Source: Peromyscus leucopus
Lineage: Eukaryota; Chordata; Mammalia; Rodentia; Cricetidae
Assembly (NCBI RefSeq): GCF_004664715.2
Contig: NC_051068.1
Span: 132,982,101-133,046,100, forward strand
Length of the DNA stretch: 64,000 nt
Direction of reading: 5' to 3'
Below, piece after piece: positions 34,011 through 46,229 of the stretch; the stretch's first letter is position 1; every line of letters starts with the position of its first letter. The notes below the pieces were generated by a model. It did not search any database and was not told the DNA's origin. It was given only the letters and a program-made list of their open reading frames with translations. The translations under genes and the position numbers were made by a program.

Positions 34011-34436
34011 TGAATTGAATTATGGTCCCACTAAGATTGCCATGTTGAATTCCTAGCTTCTAGTACCTCTGAATGAGTATTTGGAAATAGGTCCATTTGC
34101 ATATATGATTAGTTAAGAGGAGTTCATTTTTCAGTAGGCTGGGTCTTTAATAAACTGTTACTGATGTCCATATTAAAAGGAGTGGGTTGGGCCAAGGAAT
34201 TCTGTGTGAAGATAGAAGTTAGGCCACCAAAGTGGAGGGACCATCCGAAGCTGGCAGCAAGCGAAGCTGGCAGCAAGCGTGGAGCAGAGAATTCCTTTGA
34301 CCTTCAGGGGTTTGCACCGGATGGCACCTTCACCTCAGACCTCTGGCTTCTAAAACTGATGCATTCTCTTGCTGAAACACTGTACTTTTTACCCACCACC
34401 CGTTTCTTTGTTGCAACCCTCCCAGATTAACACACT
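34011..34436 (+). mobile_element. Ancient MaLR (MLT1-like) LTR
   Basis: Several blocks resemble the mammalian MLT1-type LTR: 'tatttggaaataggtccatt', 'gatgtccatattaaaaggag' (TATA-like region) and an end near 'cagattaacacac'. It contains a direct duplication 'gaagctggcagcaagc' at about 34247-34279. No coding function is supported for the open frame inside it. Confidence 0.5.
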
Positions 34437-35342
34437 TTTGGCTGAAGAGATCTAAAGGCATAGAAGGAGGTGGCCTTTCACAAGTCTGGCATGCAATGGG
34501 CAGCTACATCTAAATCAAGCTTGCCCTTTCCACCTTCCAGAAAGATGTTGATGCTCAGTTGAAAGCAGCCAGCTTTGAGTTAGCTTAGACAATACCGTAT
34601 GAACATACACATTGTATGTTTGTCTTGATTGCTACATAACATTGAGCAAACTTGCATTTCCTAATGCCGAGGCGGCAACTCAGAAATCCTCTTGACAAAA
34701 TGGGTGCGGGGTGGGGGTGGGGGAGGATTGTGGGACTGAAAAGGTGTTTTGACCTCTTGCAACACAGAGGTGATTGTGTCAGATGTCAGATGGGAGCAGT
34801 GTTCGGCTCTTCAGTAGTCACATCGAGTCATGACAACAAAAAGTGCCCACCCCAAGCCCCGCTTTTGGGTGTGTTTTGAAGAACAGAGTTAGACACTGAA
34901 CTCAAAATAAGAGTTGGTGGTAGGTTGTTAACATGAAGATGAGGTGTTGCTCATCTTGTGTTTGGCAGGGAACACATACACATCTTTGGCCAATTTCTGT
35001 GTATAAATGTCTTGCCAAAATGGGGAAAGATATTACCTGTTAAATTCCTTGCATATCTGTACACAACTTCTGATTTTGAGGATTTGGTATTCAATCACTT
35101 ATAAATTTCACCAAAACCCCCAGAACAACTTAATACATTGAGGATGAAATGTAGAAAAATAGTACAGTAACGCAAATGTTTATGGACAGTCTCTCAGAGC
35201 TCTTTGGTTTTTGAGGAGGCCACAGGAAGAAACCATCTTCATTTGAGTTGTTTAAGGTGTTTGTTACAAGAAAATAAAATCATACAATGAAGCAATTACT
35301 CAGCTTTTGAAAATGAGGTAACTTCAAAACTTCAATATGAAT
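34437..35342. other. Coding intron 4, unassigned part
   Basis: No element recognised. A G-rich run at 34706-34730 could form a G-quadruplex. Confidence 0.45.
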
Positions 35343-35551
35343 TATGGGATGGAAATGTAGCTCAGTGGTTCAGTGCTTGTCTAGCACACAGAGACCTCTG
35401 GGTTTTGCCCATAGTAGCACTTAATCTGAGGCATGGTAGAAGCAGGAGGTAGCACAGGCAGAAAGATCAGGAGTTCAGAGTCCTCTTTGGTTACCTAGTG
35501 AGTTCAAAGGCAGCATGTGCTGCATATGACACTGTTTCAAAAACAATAAAA
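35343..35551 (+). repeat. ID/B4-related SINE, sense
   Basis: ID-like head 'gatggaaatgtagctcagtg' followed by a diverged B1-like part ending 'gtttcaaaaacaataaa'. Confidence 0.65.
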
Positions 35552-36720
35552 TTTACCAGCAAATGGGAGCCACATCAAGCAGGAGTCTATTATAGCTTGT
35601 CAGGGAGTCCTGTCTACTTTAAGTATGAAAACACCATGGCTATTCAGAGATATGCAGTGCAGCTGAAGCCCTCCTACCTCCAAAGGAACTTAACCGACAA
35701 CAGCTAGTCCCCTAGAACAAGATTTTAGATACAAAGTGACTAGATGTTTCTGGGGAACAGGAAACTTAATAACGCATTCTATATCCTAGCGTCTTTGTTG
35801 GGAAACTATATAAACTAGGCTTATGTCGTAATGGATTGACAATAGAAACTGGTGCTTGGTTGGCTGAGGAGCTGATGCAAGTCAGAGGGAATCTCACGTG
35901 TCAATTGTCGTAGTTTTACACACCGCGCTTACAGATTTTCCCCTCGGGCTGCAGGTAGTCACTGGAAAGGAAGAAATGTTACTGAGAAAGAAAACAGAAA
36001 AGAAATATCCTGTGTCATGGGACAGGGAAAAATGTTATCTTTAAACTCATTCTAATTCTAATTAGTTTATATTATTCTTACAATGTGTTATATATTCTAG
36101 AATCATATAGTATCGCCTGTTTAACTGTTCAACAGAGGTCAAAGGACAGGAAGAACGGTTGTAGAAGTACTGTCATTAAAAACAAACCATGTTGAGTTGG
36201 TGGTGTTACTACTAACGGGCACTGTTACCTTTCACCACGTCTAGGTGAAATCAGTAAACCCACACACAGCCTGACACCTACACATGGCTTTAGTGGCAGT
36301 GTCCCGGGTCACTGTGACAAGATGACCCCTCATCTTACCTGCTGGTTTGCTCTTTGGCCATCCCTCGTCCCTTCCTTCTGACTCATACATTCCAATCTCA
36401 CTAACGACAATGAACTGTAAAATGGGGGGAAAGAGCTCCAGGAAAGCTAATTCTATGGTCAAGCACCGAATTGTAAACCCCCCAAATAATTATGTAGATA
36501 AGTAGTTTAAAAAGAAAAAACAACTTTAGATTTTTAATGCTTCGTGTTGCTTTAACTTAGCATGGCATACCTGGCCTGAAAATAGTTTACCAAATTTTGT
36601 GTGCATCTACTGGATTGGGGGTGGGGAGACTTTTCTCTGAGATGTATTACAACTCTGATAGGATTAGACATGCTGGAGTGACCCCATTTGACTCATGGCA
36701 GTTTTAACACTCCCCCCCCC

Positions 36721-36765
<45 letters not shown>

Positions 36766-37200
36766 TGTGTCTGTGTCTGTGTGTGTGTGTTCTAGTTCTG
36801 GGATCTTCCATTGACAGGTATATATTTCTAGATCTAGTGTTGTTGTGTTTAGCAAAATATATACTTGCTTAGAGATTATCACAGTGTAGGATAAATACAC
36901 TTTTGAGATGTTTAAGCACTTTTATTTCATAATGGATATTAAAGGAATACCCAGAGGCATTTACTATAAAACTCTTTAACTTTAGAAGTCCACATTTCTA
37001 TGTGATCATTTTTCCTAGAGTAGTTTGAGGATGCTGTAACGGTGGGTGGTAGAGTCTGTTACTTCAGTGTGAACCAGTTGCTTGATTTCTGTTTCCCTGG
37101 GTGAACATAAAGTGCTAAGTGAACTTGAATATGTGATGGATCCATCTTTTATCACCTGTAGAATTCAAAGCACATCTCTAAAGTCTGAAGAAGAAAATCA
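35552..37200. other. Coding intron 4, unassigned part with a C/TG microsatellite
   Basis: No SINE recognised. A C10 run passes directly into TG and (TGTC) repeats at about 36712-36790. Confidence 0.5.
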
Positions 37201-37415
37201 GGAGGCTGGAGAGATGTTTTAGCAGCTTAAGAGCACTGGCTGCCCTACCAGAGGACCTGGGTTTGGTTCCCGGCACCCACACGATGGCTCACAACTGTCT
37301 GTAACTGCAATCTTGGAGACCTTCTCTGGTCTCCCAGAGCACCAGGCATGCATATGGTGCCCATACAACCATTCAGGTTCACATTCATACACCTAAAAAA
37401 TACTTTAAAAAAAAG
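37201..37415 (+). repeat. B2/B3-type SINE, sense
   Basis: 'ggctggagagatgttttagc', 'accagaggacctgggtttgg', 'agagcaccaggcatgcatat', A-rich tail. It lies about 140 bp upstream of coding exon 5. Confidence 0.9.
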
Positions 37416-37551
37416 AAAATCCGTTTAATGATGAAAGGTAGACACCTGGTCTGTTTTTATAATGATGGCCTATACATAAAGGTGACTGGCTATTTCTAGA
37501 ACATCTGTATATTTTGATGAGTCCCTGACACTCTTTCTGTTTCTTATCCAG

Positions 37552-37624
37552 AAAGATGGAGTGCTTTCATACATTGCCAATTTTCGCCTGCTTGCTGAGC
37601 TCTCCAGCCCTTTGTGAACCAGAG
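37552..37624 (+). CDS. TLCD4: TLCD4 coding exon 5, with 1-base deletion and premature stop
   Basis: Exon between a ttcttatccag acceptor and a gtaggt donor; enters in phase 0 from exon 4. It encodes KDGVLSYIANFRLLAELSSP (residues 134-153), matching human TLCD4 closely. The next codons should give Phe-Val-Asn-Gln, but the T run has only three bases (37611-37613), so the reading becomes Leu then TGA at 37615-37617. The exon is 73 bases. A length of 74 would join the next exon at Arg158 and give a 263-residue protein, the human length. Splice sites and later codons are intact, so a sequence error or recent mutation is more likely than an old pseudogene. Confidence 0.93.
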
Positions 37625-37873
37625 GTAGGTTACAAATATCAGTTTGAAATTGTATGGTTTCGTTTTAACCTGTGGAAACTTTTACTCCAAGATGCAGAAC
37701 TCAAGTCTCTGTGATCACACAGAAAACACTTTATCCACACAGCCACTCCCCAGCTCCTGTATGCAAACTGTTAGATGTTCCTTGAATTCTTTTATAGCCT
37801 AAAACTTGAGAGTAAGGTGGTAGATTCCCAAGCTGCAGAGTAAGTGTGATGTTTCTCTCTTTCTCTTTTCCAG

Positions 37874-38192
37874 GTGGTTCTTTGAAGCCCTGAAGTACCC
37901 CAAGTTTTCCAAAGCCAATGTCATCAATGGAATCCTCATGACGGTGGTCTTTTTCATAGTGCGGATCATTGCAATCCCGCCTCTGTATTTCTTTGTGTAC
38001 TCCGTGTACGGAACAGAGCCCTACATAAGGCTTGGATTTGCAATCCAGTGTACCTGGATCACTACTTGTCTTGTTTTGGATGTGATGAATGTCATGTGGA
38101 TGATCAAAATTACAAAAGGATGCATCAAGGTCATCTCTCTCATCGGACAGGAGAAAGCCAAGACTAGCCTTCAGAATGGGAAACTCGATTAA
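37874..38192 (+). CDS. TLCD4: TLCD4 coding exon 6, residues 158-263 and stop
   Basis: Starts after a ctcttttccag acceptor with the last base of Arg158, then encodes [21 protein letters not shown] membrane helix follows (residues about 179-201, [19 protein letters not shown]), then [13 protein letters not shown], a last helix containing [14 protein letters not shown], and a charged cytosolic tail ending LQNGKLD and TAA. It stays open for 106 codons and is strongly conserved against human TLCD4, which argues against long-standing loss of the gene. The open frame from the internal Met180 is not a separate gene. The 249-bp intron before it is the shortest in the gene. Confidence 0.96.
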
Positions 38193-38366
38193 AGGCGTGC
38201 TTCATCAAACACCTTTGCTTCCATAAGCCATTTTCATGCCTCCTCACACCGCGTCTACTAATAGATGAGTTCCTGGCATGCTCTTATGCTGCTCTATTAG
38301 TTATGATTGTTATTCAGGGTTTCAGTGTTTTCTTCTCTCTCTCTTTTTTATATTTAGAAAACAGAA

Positions 38367-38372
38367 AATAAA
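38367..38372 (+). promoter_or_regulatory. Candidate proximal poly(A) signal (AATAAA)
   Basis: Canonical hexamer 175 bp after the TLCD4 stop. Downstream sequence is T-rich (38373-38409). Confidence 0.5.
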
Positions 38373-38443
38373 ATTTAGTTTTCACTCCCAAGAGTTCTTC
38401 TTTCCTTCTGCATTTCGAGCATGGATAGGAATTGAAAGGTTTA

Positions 38444-38449
38444 AATAAA
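38444..38449 (+). promoter_or_regulatory. Second candidate proximal poly(A) signal (AATAAA)
   Basis: Canonical hexamer followed by GTTGTAAG and GTGGTG, a plausible GT-rich downstream element. Confidence 0.5.
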
Positions 38450-39288
38450 AGTTGTAAGTAGAGTGGTGAAACGTTCCTGAACTCTCAGTGCACGTGGGGA
38501 TTATTCTCTGCAGAAAAATGACTGGTAATTTGGTGGCCTTGTTATGCCACCCATCTTGCTGAAGGAATGAGAACTGCTTTTGAGTCTGTAAGCCACTCGG
38601 GTTACTGTGCTGTGTTCTCTTCTAATGTCGGTGCCTGCGTAGGGTTTAGTTTCTAAGTTGCTAACGCATCCTTCCCTCCAGGCCATCAGAAATGACACAA
38701 TTTCATCTGGATATGCATTCATCTGTTATAATGGAGTATTTCACTCACTTTGACAAGATCATGTTTGAAAATATTTCTTGCATTTTAAAGATTTCAGATG
38801 CCACTTTTTTTGTATGTTTAGTGCTTTATCCAATTATATTTATTTTTTTATTTTATTGTCAGGCCAGGTTTAAGACCCATTGTGTGGACCTTAGGGATGA
38901 AGGTCTTTTAAAAGTGCATGCTGATAATGACTACTTAGGCTACCAGGAGGACGCACTAGGAACGTGCTTCAGTACTACTACCTTTCCCTCTGTTTCCTTG
39001 TACTTTTTCCATGAAAAATATATTTCTTCTTGCCAAATCTTTCCTGAGTTCCAAGCCTGACACCAGAATACCAGTCTTTCCCAGAATGCATCTGTCATGC
39101 TCCTGAAATCAGCCTTGTGTGGGTGAGACTGAAACTACAGACAAGTCAGTGTTTGTGTTTTCTTCCTAGACTTTACTCAGGCTTGCTGATTTCCTCTTTG
39201 CTTTCTTATTCTTGAGCAGGAAGGAAGGAAGAAGGTGGTTTAACCCAAGTATTCAGATTATTAAAACTATCATTTTATGTGAAGGAAG

Positions 39289-39289
<1 letters not shown>

Positions 39290-39338
<49 letters not shown>
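39290..39338. repeat. (GT)n microsatellite in the 3' UTR
   Basis: Pure GT dinucleotides followed by ATACATGTGTATACATGTG. Confidence 0.98.
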
Positions 39339-39341
<3 letters not shown>

Positions 39342-39939
39342 CATGTGTATACATGTGTACTTTTACTTTGGTTCTTGCAATCCAAACAGAGAATTATATA
39401 TTTAGTTCTTATTGCCTTTATTTATTTTCTTCTGAAGTACTTGACTTTAATGATTGTTCTTAAGAAAAAAAGAGTCTTAATTCAATTAGTGGTGAATACT
39501 TGAATTTAACTGAACCTAAGCCAAAAGATCTAATCCATATAGAGTCTCGGATTGAAGGAGAGTGTTTGACTCTCTTTCATCATTCATCTTATGATGAGGA
39601 AAGGAGGCTAGTGGAATGTAATCAAAATATTTAATGTAATGAAGCTTAATTTAATTGTCTAATACAGATAGAGTCTGGCAAGACCTAGTTTGTTTAAAGA
39701 TGGGAATTGAAATTTCAGTCAATCAAATGATAAAATCAGGTATATTTACTTTTGAAAGATAAGGTAATGTAAAAGACAGGGCTGCTTCTTTAAAGCAGCT
39801 AATGTTACATTGATAATGGCTTGCTAAGTTTATTGCTGTCTGCATCATAGGCACTCAAGAGTATTGGTTGTCTAAAGGGTGAAGATGTAGGAGTGCAAGT
39901 GGTTTTATATTGCTCTCAGCTCTTACAAGAAAAGTGGTG

Positions 39940-39965
39940 TTTTTTTTTTTTTTTTTTTTTTTTTT
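39940..39965. repeat. Poly-T tract in the 3' UTR
   Basis: About 26 consecutive T. No SINE body is attached, so it is not an obvious antisense SINE tail. Confidence 0.97.
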
Positions 39966-42900
39966 GAGGAAAGAAGACATTTATATTATAAAACTATTTT
40001 GGAAATTCACTAAAAAAGGAAATAAATCTTGAGATAAATATTTTTGACTCTTTGGATATTGCTACAGTTCTGAACACAGATTTTAAACTCACCATCAAAA
40101 TGATGACAGCATATAGCTAGGAATCTCCATGTAGGCAATAATTGTTTCCTGCTTGAAAGGTCATGGCCATTACTTTTCATTGATTGGTGTAGCCAGTCAT
40201 CAAATAAGTATATTCAGAATATCAAACGTTAGACTAAGGTTTGTCATCCCCTTAGTCAGCAATCCTTATTAGCAGCAGCATCCAAAACTCTCCACGCTCT
40301 TTCATAGAAGAGAAACATCATGGCAATGCTCTGTAAACTGCCACTGTAAGCCAGCCCTTCAATGGTCTGGATTTTGCTGTTCTGTGATTATGTTTATCAA
40401 CCTAAAATACAAATAAAGACAGAAAATAATATTTACTAAAACAACGAAATTTTCATTTATTGAATGACAAATTTTTGCTAGATATTTTAGATATTAAGTA
40501 TTTGGCTACGTGGATTAATTTAAATGAGTCTATTAGGCATTCTGATATTTAACAACTCTTAAAATCTTTATAGAAAATAAAAGCAAATTGGTATAAATTT
40601 TTAAGCAATTCTATTTTTCTAGAAAAAAATTAGTGACAATCTGAATGTGTAGCACTCTAGAAAATGTCTCATGACACTTAAAAAAGAGCAAAAATAATTA
40701 ATAGCATGCAAGATCGTGGATCCTGCATTCAGTATTTTACGTGTGAGACTGAAATTTTCAAGCTTGGGTTTATAGAATTTGCACTTTTGTGTCTAAAATC
40801 ATTTAGAGGATTGTCTGCATTTATTTGAAATTCAAAATGGAGTTATACATGCATGCAAAGAAATTAACTCAAACTACTATGGTATGTTGGCTTTTTAAAT
40901 TTCAACTACTTTTTGTTGTTTCATGGGCCAGTTATGGAATAATGGTGGGTTGTTACCATCTCTGAGAGTCAGTTTACTGTATTATGGATAAACTGGGTCC
41001 ATAAGGGTCTGGTTGGAAATTGTCTAGTTTATAGGTATTTGGATGAAACTCTTTCATGAATTTTAATAATTTGTTTAACTCAGTTTTGTTTAAGTGTCAG
41101 ATTTTTTAATTGCTTCCTCTGAGACCTTGGGCATTTGGAGACAAGTTTTTCTTGAGGATTCATGGACTGCTGGTGGCATTTCTTAGGCATTTGGAAATGT
41201 CGTTTGTCACGGAGGCACAGAGGGAAAAGTACTATCCTAATGCACATGTTTCTTGCCTTTCATTTTTAAGACATGCCAACATGTCCCACAAGACTCTATT
41301 AACAGATCTGGATAAGTCTGTTCCTGCATTGCTCCAAGTATGTAAATCAGCATCCTAGAGGCCGGTGTGTTTGCATTGCCTTGCTCTGAGCACTTCAGTG
41401 GCTTGTGCAGTTGAAAAGCCCACCTAGTTATGGGCATCAATAATGTTTCATGAAGCTTATGTATTTGTGTGTTTTGGATTTCATCGAAAGCAAACTTTTT
41501 TTTTGTCACAAGAATGGCACAGTGCTTTCCGGCAGGTGTGAACCAACACACCAGTGAGAATCTTCCTGTGTGAAGAGACTCTGAATGCGCACACACACAC
41601 CTCCTGGCCTTAACTACAGTTGGCTCACACTAAAGCTACTGAAAGCCAACCCTGATGCAAAACTCTCCTGATGTGAGCAGAAATGAGAAAAGCCTCTAGG
41701 ACCTGGCGTGGGAGGAGACAGCAAGACTGCTTTGCTTTCAAAGATGGTATTTTCTTCCTCTGTTGAGTTTTCTGTGTGAGCTCACCTGGCTTGCCCTTCC
41801 TTCTCTAATGCCCACAGACTTCACTACCCCCTTTCCAGATGCCAGGACCTTTCCGTGTCAACTTCTGAGACATCCCCACTCATCTCTATGCTTCTCAGTC
41901 TCTTGTGGCAAGTTTCAAAGTTTACAAATAGGTTCTTTCATGGAAACAAGCGTTGTAGGAAGTTTAATAAAGAAAGATCTGACAAACTACAATTATTAAT
42001 AGGCTACAGGAAGCCAGCAGCATGTAATAATACCTGTTTACAACATGAAACAAAGGTAATTATAGTTTTATTAAACATCTGTAAGCTCTTTCTTAAACTG
42101 GTTTAGCAATAAGAGTTTTATAAAGTGTTTCAGCTAGGGATTTATTGTAGGTGTGTTAATGATCTAAATGTTCTTTATGGACCCCTTGGCAGTATTGAGG
42201 TTGTAAAATGGAGCTGTTTTGGTGAGGACAGGGTCTGCTTGTGGCAAATTGTTTTAGAATCTTGCTCTTCAAATAGAAAAGCCTTCTGTGGTACTGTTTA
42301 TTTAAAAAACAAACTACTAGCTGATGAGTTAATGTTTCCTGGAGTTCAACACCCTGGTTCTTGAGCCCTGGCACCTTTGTGCCCAGACTGGAGCTTCTGG
42401 TTTCTTGACAGTATGTCATACTTTGTTTTTGATAGCAGTAGGCAGCTTCAAAAGATGGATTTGTTTGCATAAAAAAGTTTACATTTATTTATCCACTCTG
42501 AGCAGCAGTTTTGATATCAGGCCCTACACAAAAGACCAAACACAATGAAAATGATTTCTAAATCACAGATTTATAAGCTCTATACCTCTGGCTGGAAACT
42601 TGTTAGACACCATCTTAAACCTTTTTCTTTGCATTTTTTATGTAAGTCTGTTATATGTGTTATAATCATTTGTTCTTTTTGGCTAATTGAACCTAAAAAT
42701 GTAGCTGTAAATAAAATGTGCTCTGTATTTTGTTTCCTGCTTGATGGGTTTCTGTAGGATTATGTCTGCTTTTTACTTAGGGAATTTTTGTGTAAATGAT
42801 AGTCCTAAAAGTAGGGTAAGCTATGATATTTTTTCAGTTATTGAATTTGTAATAACATTTCAATATAGATCTTATTTGCAAAGGCCACTTTAAAACTGGG

Positions 42901-43413
42901 GTACATGCATTAATTATAGTGATATGTACAATTTTTCTCTGATGCTATAATATAATATTGTCATAAAGATTTTGGAAGCCTCTCAAAATATGCTTAATAA
43001 CTTATTTCCATAAAACTGAAGAGTTTTATTTATAAAATAAAAGACCAGATAATTTATAAACCAGTATACTAAGATGTATCAGTAATTAAAATACAATTGA
43101 GTTTCTTTGATTTTGGTTTCTGGTTGTGCTTTGTTTGAAGGGATAGTAAGTATCTTTTCAGAACTTTCAGTAAAATTTTGAAATGTTTGTAATCTTTGTA
43201 TTGTGCCATTTTACAGTTTAATGCAAGTTCTAAGCAATAACCTGCATGTTCTACCTGGTCAGCATCCGTTGTCATGACAGTTTCCTTTAATATTAAGAAT
43301 GACACAAATCAACATTGTATAACCCACCCCTCTCCCAATGAACACCTTGGGATTTTCTTGTGTTAAAACACTACTATAACGTGGTGCAACACTTTGTATT
43401 TTGTGAAAAGAAA

Positions 43414-43419
43414 AATAAA
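43414..43419 (+). promoter_or_regulatory. TLCD4: Candidate distal poly(A) signal (AATAAA)
   Basis: AATAAA in 'aaaaataaagcc', with a likely cleavage site near 43438-43440 and a downstream 'cttgtctggtgtatgctt' GT-rich element. Strongest end signal in the region, and SINEs reappear after it. Confidence 0.65.
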
Positions 43420-43440
43420 GCCACAATTATTTAGTGCAAA

Positions 43441-44369
43441 AGCTTGTCTGGTGTATGCTTAAATAGTAGTGAGCGGATTGATGAGATTGCAACCTTCCAA
43501 TCGCATAATCACCCCTAGCACCCACATTCTGAAAGTGGGTTTTTACACCTCAAATTCCTTCCCTCCCTCCCGGATGAGATTCCAGCCTCAGAGAAAACCA
43601 GAAGTTGTAAACATTTTAGTTGGTGCTTATTAATGGGAGGATTGCAGTTATCCAATCAATAGGCTTTTGTAGAGTAAGTGACACTTGGCAGTTAGACTTT
43701 TGATCTCCTTTCTTTGCCTTTCAGACCTCTCCTGTGTTCCAGTGTTTTTTGCCGAGTGTCTTGGCTGAGATTTCCTGCTTCTCAAATTGCAAGCAGTCTG
43801 AATCTTGCACCTGAGTCTGGAGCATTAGTAGTAGATCAGGAAGCTGAGCACTATTTGAAAAGACCACCGGAGCGGTTTTGTCTTGGGAGAGTATCATGAG
43901 TCATGCTTCTGAACATGCCTAAAATGTTGCATCAAGACTGTCATAGGAGCAGCTGAATTTCAAAATGAAAATAGCAGTTCCAGCTGTCAGTGGTGAGAGG
44001 CCACAGGTGCAGCTGCATGGATCAAAACCCCTTGCAGCAAATGGAAAGGGGTCTCCCACCCCTTCGGCTGTCTCCGATGTGAGTCAGTTATTCTAGTGGC
44101 CAGTCTTTACCAAAGTCTGTTCACTGTCCCGCCTTCCTCTACATGGTCCCTAAGTATGCCCAGAGTAACCATGGTGTAACAGATTTGTCACTTTCCCCTA
44201 TGCAGGTAACTGGTAATCTGCCACACATAACAAGGCTCATCATGGAAGGACTGTGCATGCTTGAGTGGCTGGTGGCCATTGCTATGGCACAGTATTCCCA
44301 AGTCCTTGCCCGTGGCAGGTAGCCCCTTCCCTTTCCTTTATTTCTTTTCTTTTTTTTTTTTTTTTCTTT
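43441..44369. other. Unassigned downstream sequence
   Basis: No element recognised. A pyrimidine-AG stretch at about 43706-43724 looks like an acceptor, but no exon could be supported after it. Confidence 0.45.
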
Positions 44370-44505
44370 TTTTCTCTCTGTGTAGCCCTGGCTGTCATGG
44401 AACTCACTCTGTAGACCAGGCTGGCATTCAACTCGCTGAGCTCTGCCTGCCTCTGCCTTCCGAGTTCTGGTTCTGGGGGCATGCACCAGTGCCACCTGGG
44501 CTGCC
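44370..44505 (-). repeat. B1 SINE, antisense
   Basis: Preceded by a long T-rich tail (44337-44372). 'tgtagccctggctgtcatgg', 'gaccaggctggcattcaact'. Confidence 0.88.
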
Positions 44506-45370
44506 ACTCCCCTTTTCATCTACCTCCAGCTAAATACCGTGGCCTCAGCTCTTCCCATCTCAGCACAGCCCTGATTGTGCCAGCAGAAATCGCCTAGGCT
44601 GTCAAAGGGGGCTCCTAGTGAGTAGTGCAAGGGAACATGGACAGTTGACATTTCTAGTGAGGGTAAAGGTCAGGGTTGAATGGGAATTTGGAAGAAAAAA
44701 CACAAAAGGAAAAAGGAAATGACTTGAGAGAATAGGAAAACTTGAATGTAATGCATGTATTACTATTTAACAAAAATAAGATGAATAAAGTTCTTATGGT
44801 ATTACAATATAAGAAATTCTGTAATTTTACTGTTAAAATGCAATAAGTATACCTATGTCCTACCTATGTAGGGCATGATCTTACCTGAGTTTTCAAGATC
44901 ATTGATTCTAAGAGCGAATGTTTTCAGTATTCAAATACCCAAGAATTAAATTTCCTGGAAAGACCTGTGTTGCAGGCCAGCTTCCCATGGGAGGTTTTAG
45001 AAGAGGAAATGGACAGGGTTCACGCTGTGTTTTGGACAGATAGGATATATGGATGGATGCGGACCTTCCGGAAGGACTGAACTGGGGAGGTGTAAGGTGC
45101 CTGAGCTATGGTAGCCATGACTCACAGTCTGAGTTTTATCATCAGTAGCATGATGTTTGAAGCGTCTCCAACACTCCCTCCAACTCTCCCTGCTATTTAG
45201 GAAGTGCTTTCATTTGCAACAAGGCCATTAGGAGGGAACAAGTGGAGCTTTGAGGGTGGCTTAGGGAATCCAACTTAAATGGCATCAGAGGGATGTCCTC
45301 GGTGTCAGATGCGTGAAGAACAGATGTAGGTTAAGTGCCAGACAAAAGGCTAGAGAATTGTTTGTTAAGC
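44506..45370. other. Unassigned downstream sequence
   Basis: Nothing recognised. Confidence 0.5.
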
Positions 45371-45515
45371 CATCGGCGGTGGTGGTGCACGCCTTTAATC
45401 CCAGCACTCAGGAGGCAGAGGCAGGTGGATCTCTGTGAGTTCGAGGCCGGCCTGGTCTACAGAGCGAGATCCAGGAAAGGCGCAAAGCTACACAGAGAAA
45501 CCCTGTCTCAAAAAC
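45371..45515 (+). repeat. B1 SINE, sense, cricetid-type, well preserved
   Basis: 'cggtggtggtgcacgccttt', 'gagttcgaggccggcctggt', then 'atccaggaaaggcgcaaagc', the sense form of the variant seen at 26072 and 52748. Confidence 0.95.
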
Positions 45516-46173
45516 AAAAACAAACAAACAAAAAGAATTGTTAGTTAAGTCTGGTGGGAGAGGGAGGGAGGGGACATTTAAAAAGTGCATTCATGAAATT
45601 CATGAATAAGGCTGTGGAACTGACTGGAGACAGGCGCCCTGAGCTACCTACTGAGCCACAGACTCCGGGGTGGGGGTGGGGGGCTGGGGCTCAGCAGGCT
45701 GGCAGCAGCTCTTTAGGGGACCCTGTGCCTCCGAGGAAAGGGATGAAGCCTGAGTCTGAGGCTTCAGGGATCTTGAGTATTTTCAGATCTCGGCCAGGCA
45801 TTGACTCCATTTGCACACAGCGCTCTGAAGTCCTTTGCTGCGCTCACTCACGGCTCCCCACGGGGTCAGCCCTGTCCATCAAGTCTTGGCTCTTTAGAGA
45901 AGACTGGAGAGTCTTTCTCTGGTCCGACTCCGGAGTTTTCAGCTAAAGGTCCCATAGACAGGGACAGCAGTGGATCAAGGAGACCCCAGCCTTGCTGTGA
46001 TTGACTAAGTCCCAAGGTGTCCTGAGCAGACAGAGCCTTTGTGACCCCGGCAGGTTGTCACTTTGTGAGTTGTTTAGAGGTGAGACCACAGAAGGGCTTT
46101 ATGTTTCCTCACGGGACACCACCAGTCTCCCTGAATCCATCGACTTAATCTTATCATCTACTTGTAAATTCTA
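45516..46173. other. Unassigned downstream sequence
   Basis: No repeat recognised. A G-rich run at 45667-45692 (ggggtgggggtggggggctgg) could form a G-quadruplex. Confidence 0.45.
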
Positions 46174-46189
46174 GTGTGTGTGTGTGTGT

Positions 46190-46228
<39 letters not shown>
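46174..46228. repeat. (TG)n microsatellite followed by G-rich minisatellite
   Basis: TG dinucleotides, then G-rich repeats of 'gatggggtgga' type to about 46279. Confidence 0.95.

Positions 46229-46229
<1 letters not shown>

Larger units (their letters stand above)
38193..43440 (+). other. TLCD4: Probable TLCD4 3' UTR, about 5.2 kb
   Basis: Contiguous with the stop codon. No SINE or LINE is recognisable through the whole 5.2 kb, whereas SINEs occur about every kilobase on both sides. That fits transcribed, constrained UTR. It is AT-rich with ATTTA pentamers (for example near 39416) and ends at a well-formed poly(A) signal at 43414 followed by a GT-rich element. Open frames inside (such as 38692-39060) have no recognisable protein content. 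Confidence 0.65.

Noticed and set aside
37938..38192. An 84-codon open frame as an independent small membrane protein
   Set aside because: It is the 3' part of TLCD4 coding exon 6; the upstream codons back to the splice acceptor at 37873 are also conserved TLCD4 sequence.
43706..43899. Pyrimidine-rich AG followed by a 61-codon open frame, as a possible further exon
   Set aside because: No protein resemblance, no convincing donor, and it lies beyond the strong poly(A) signal at 43414.
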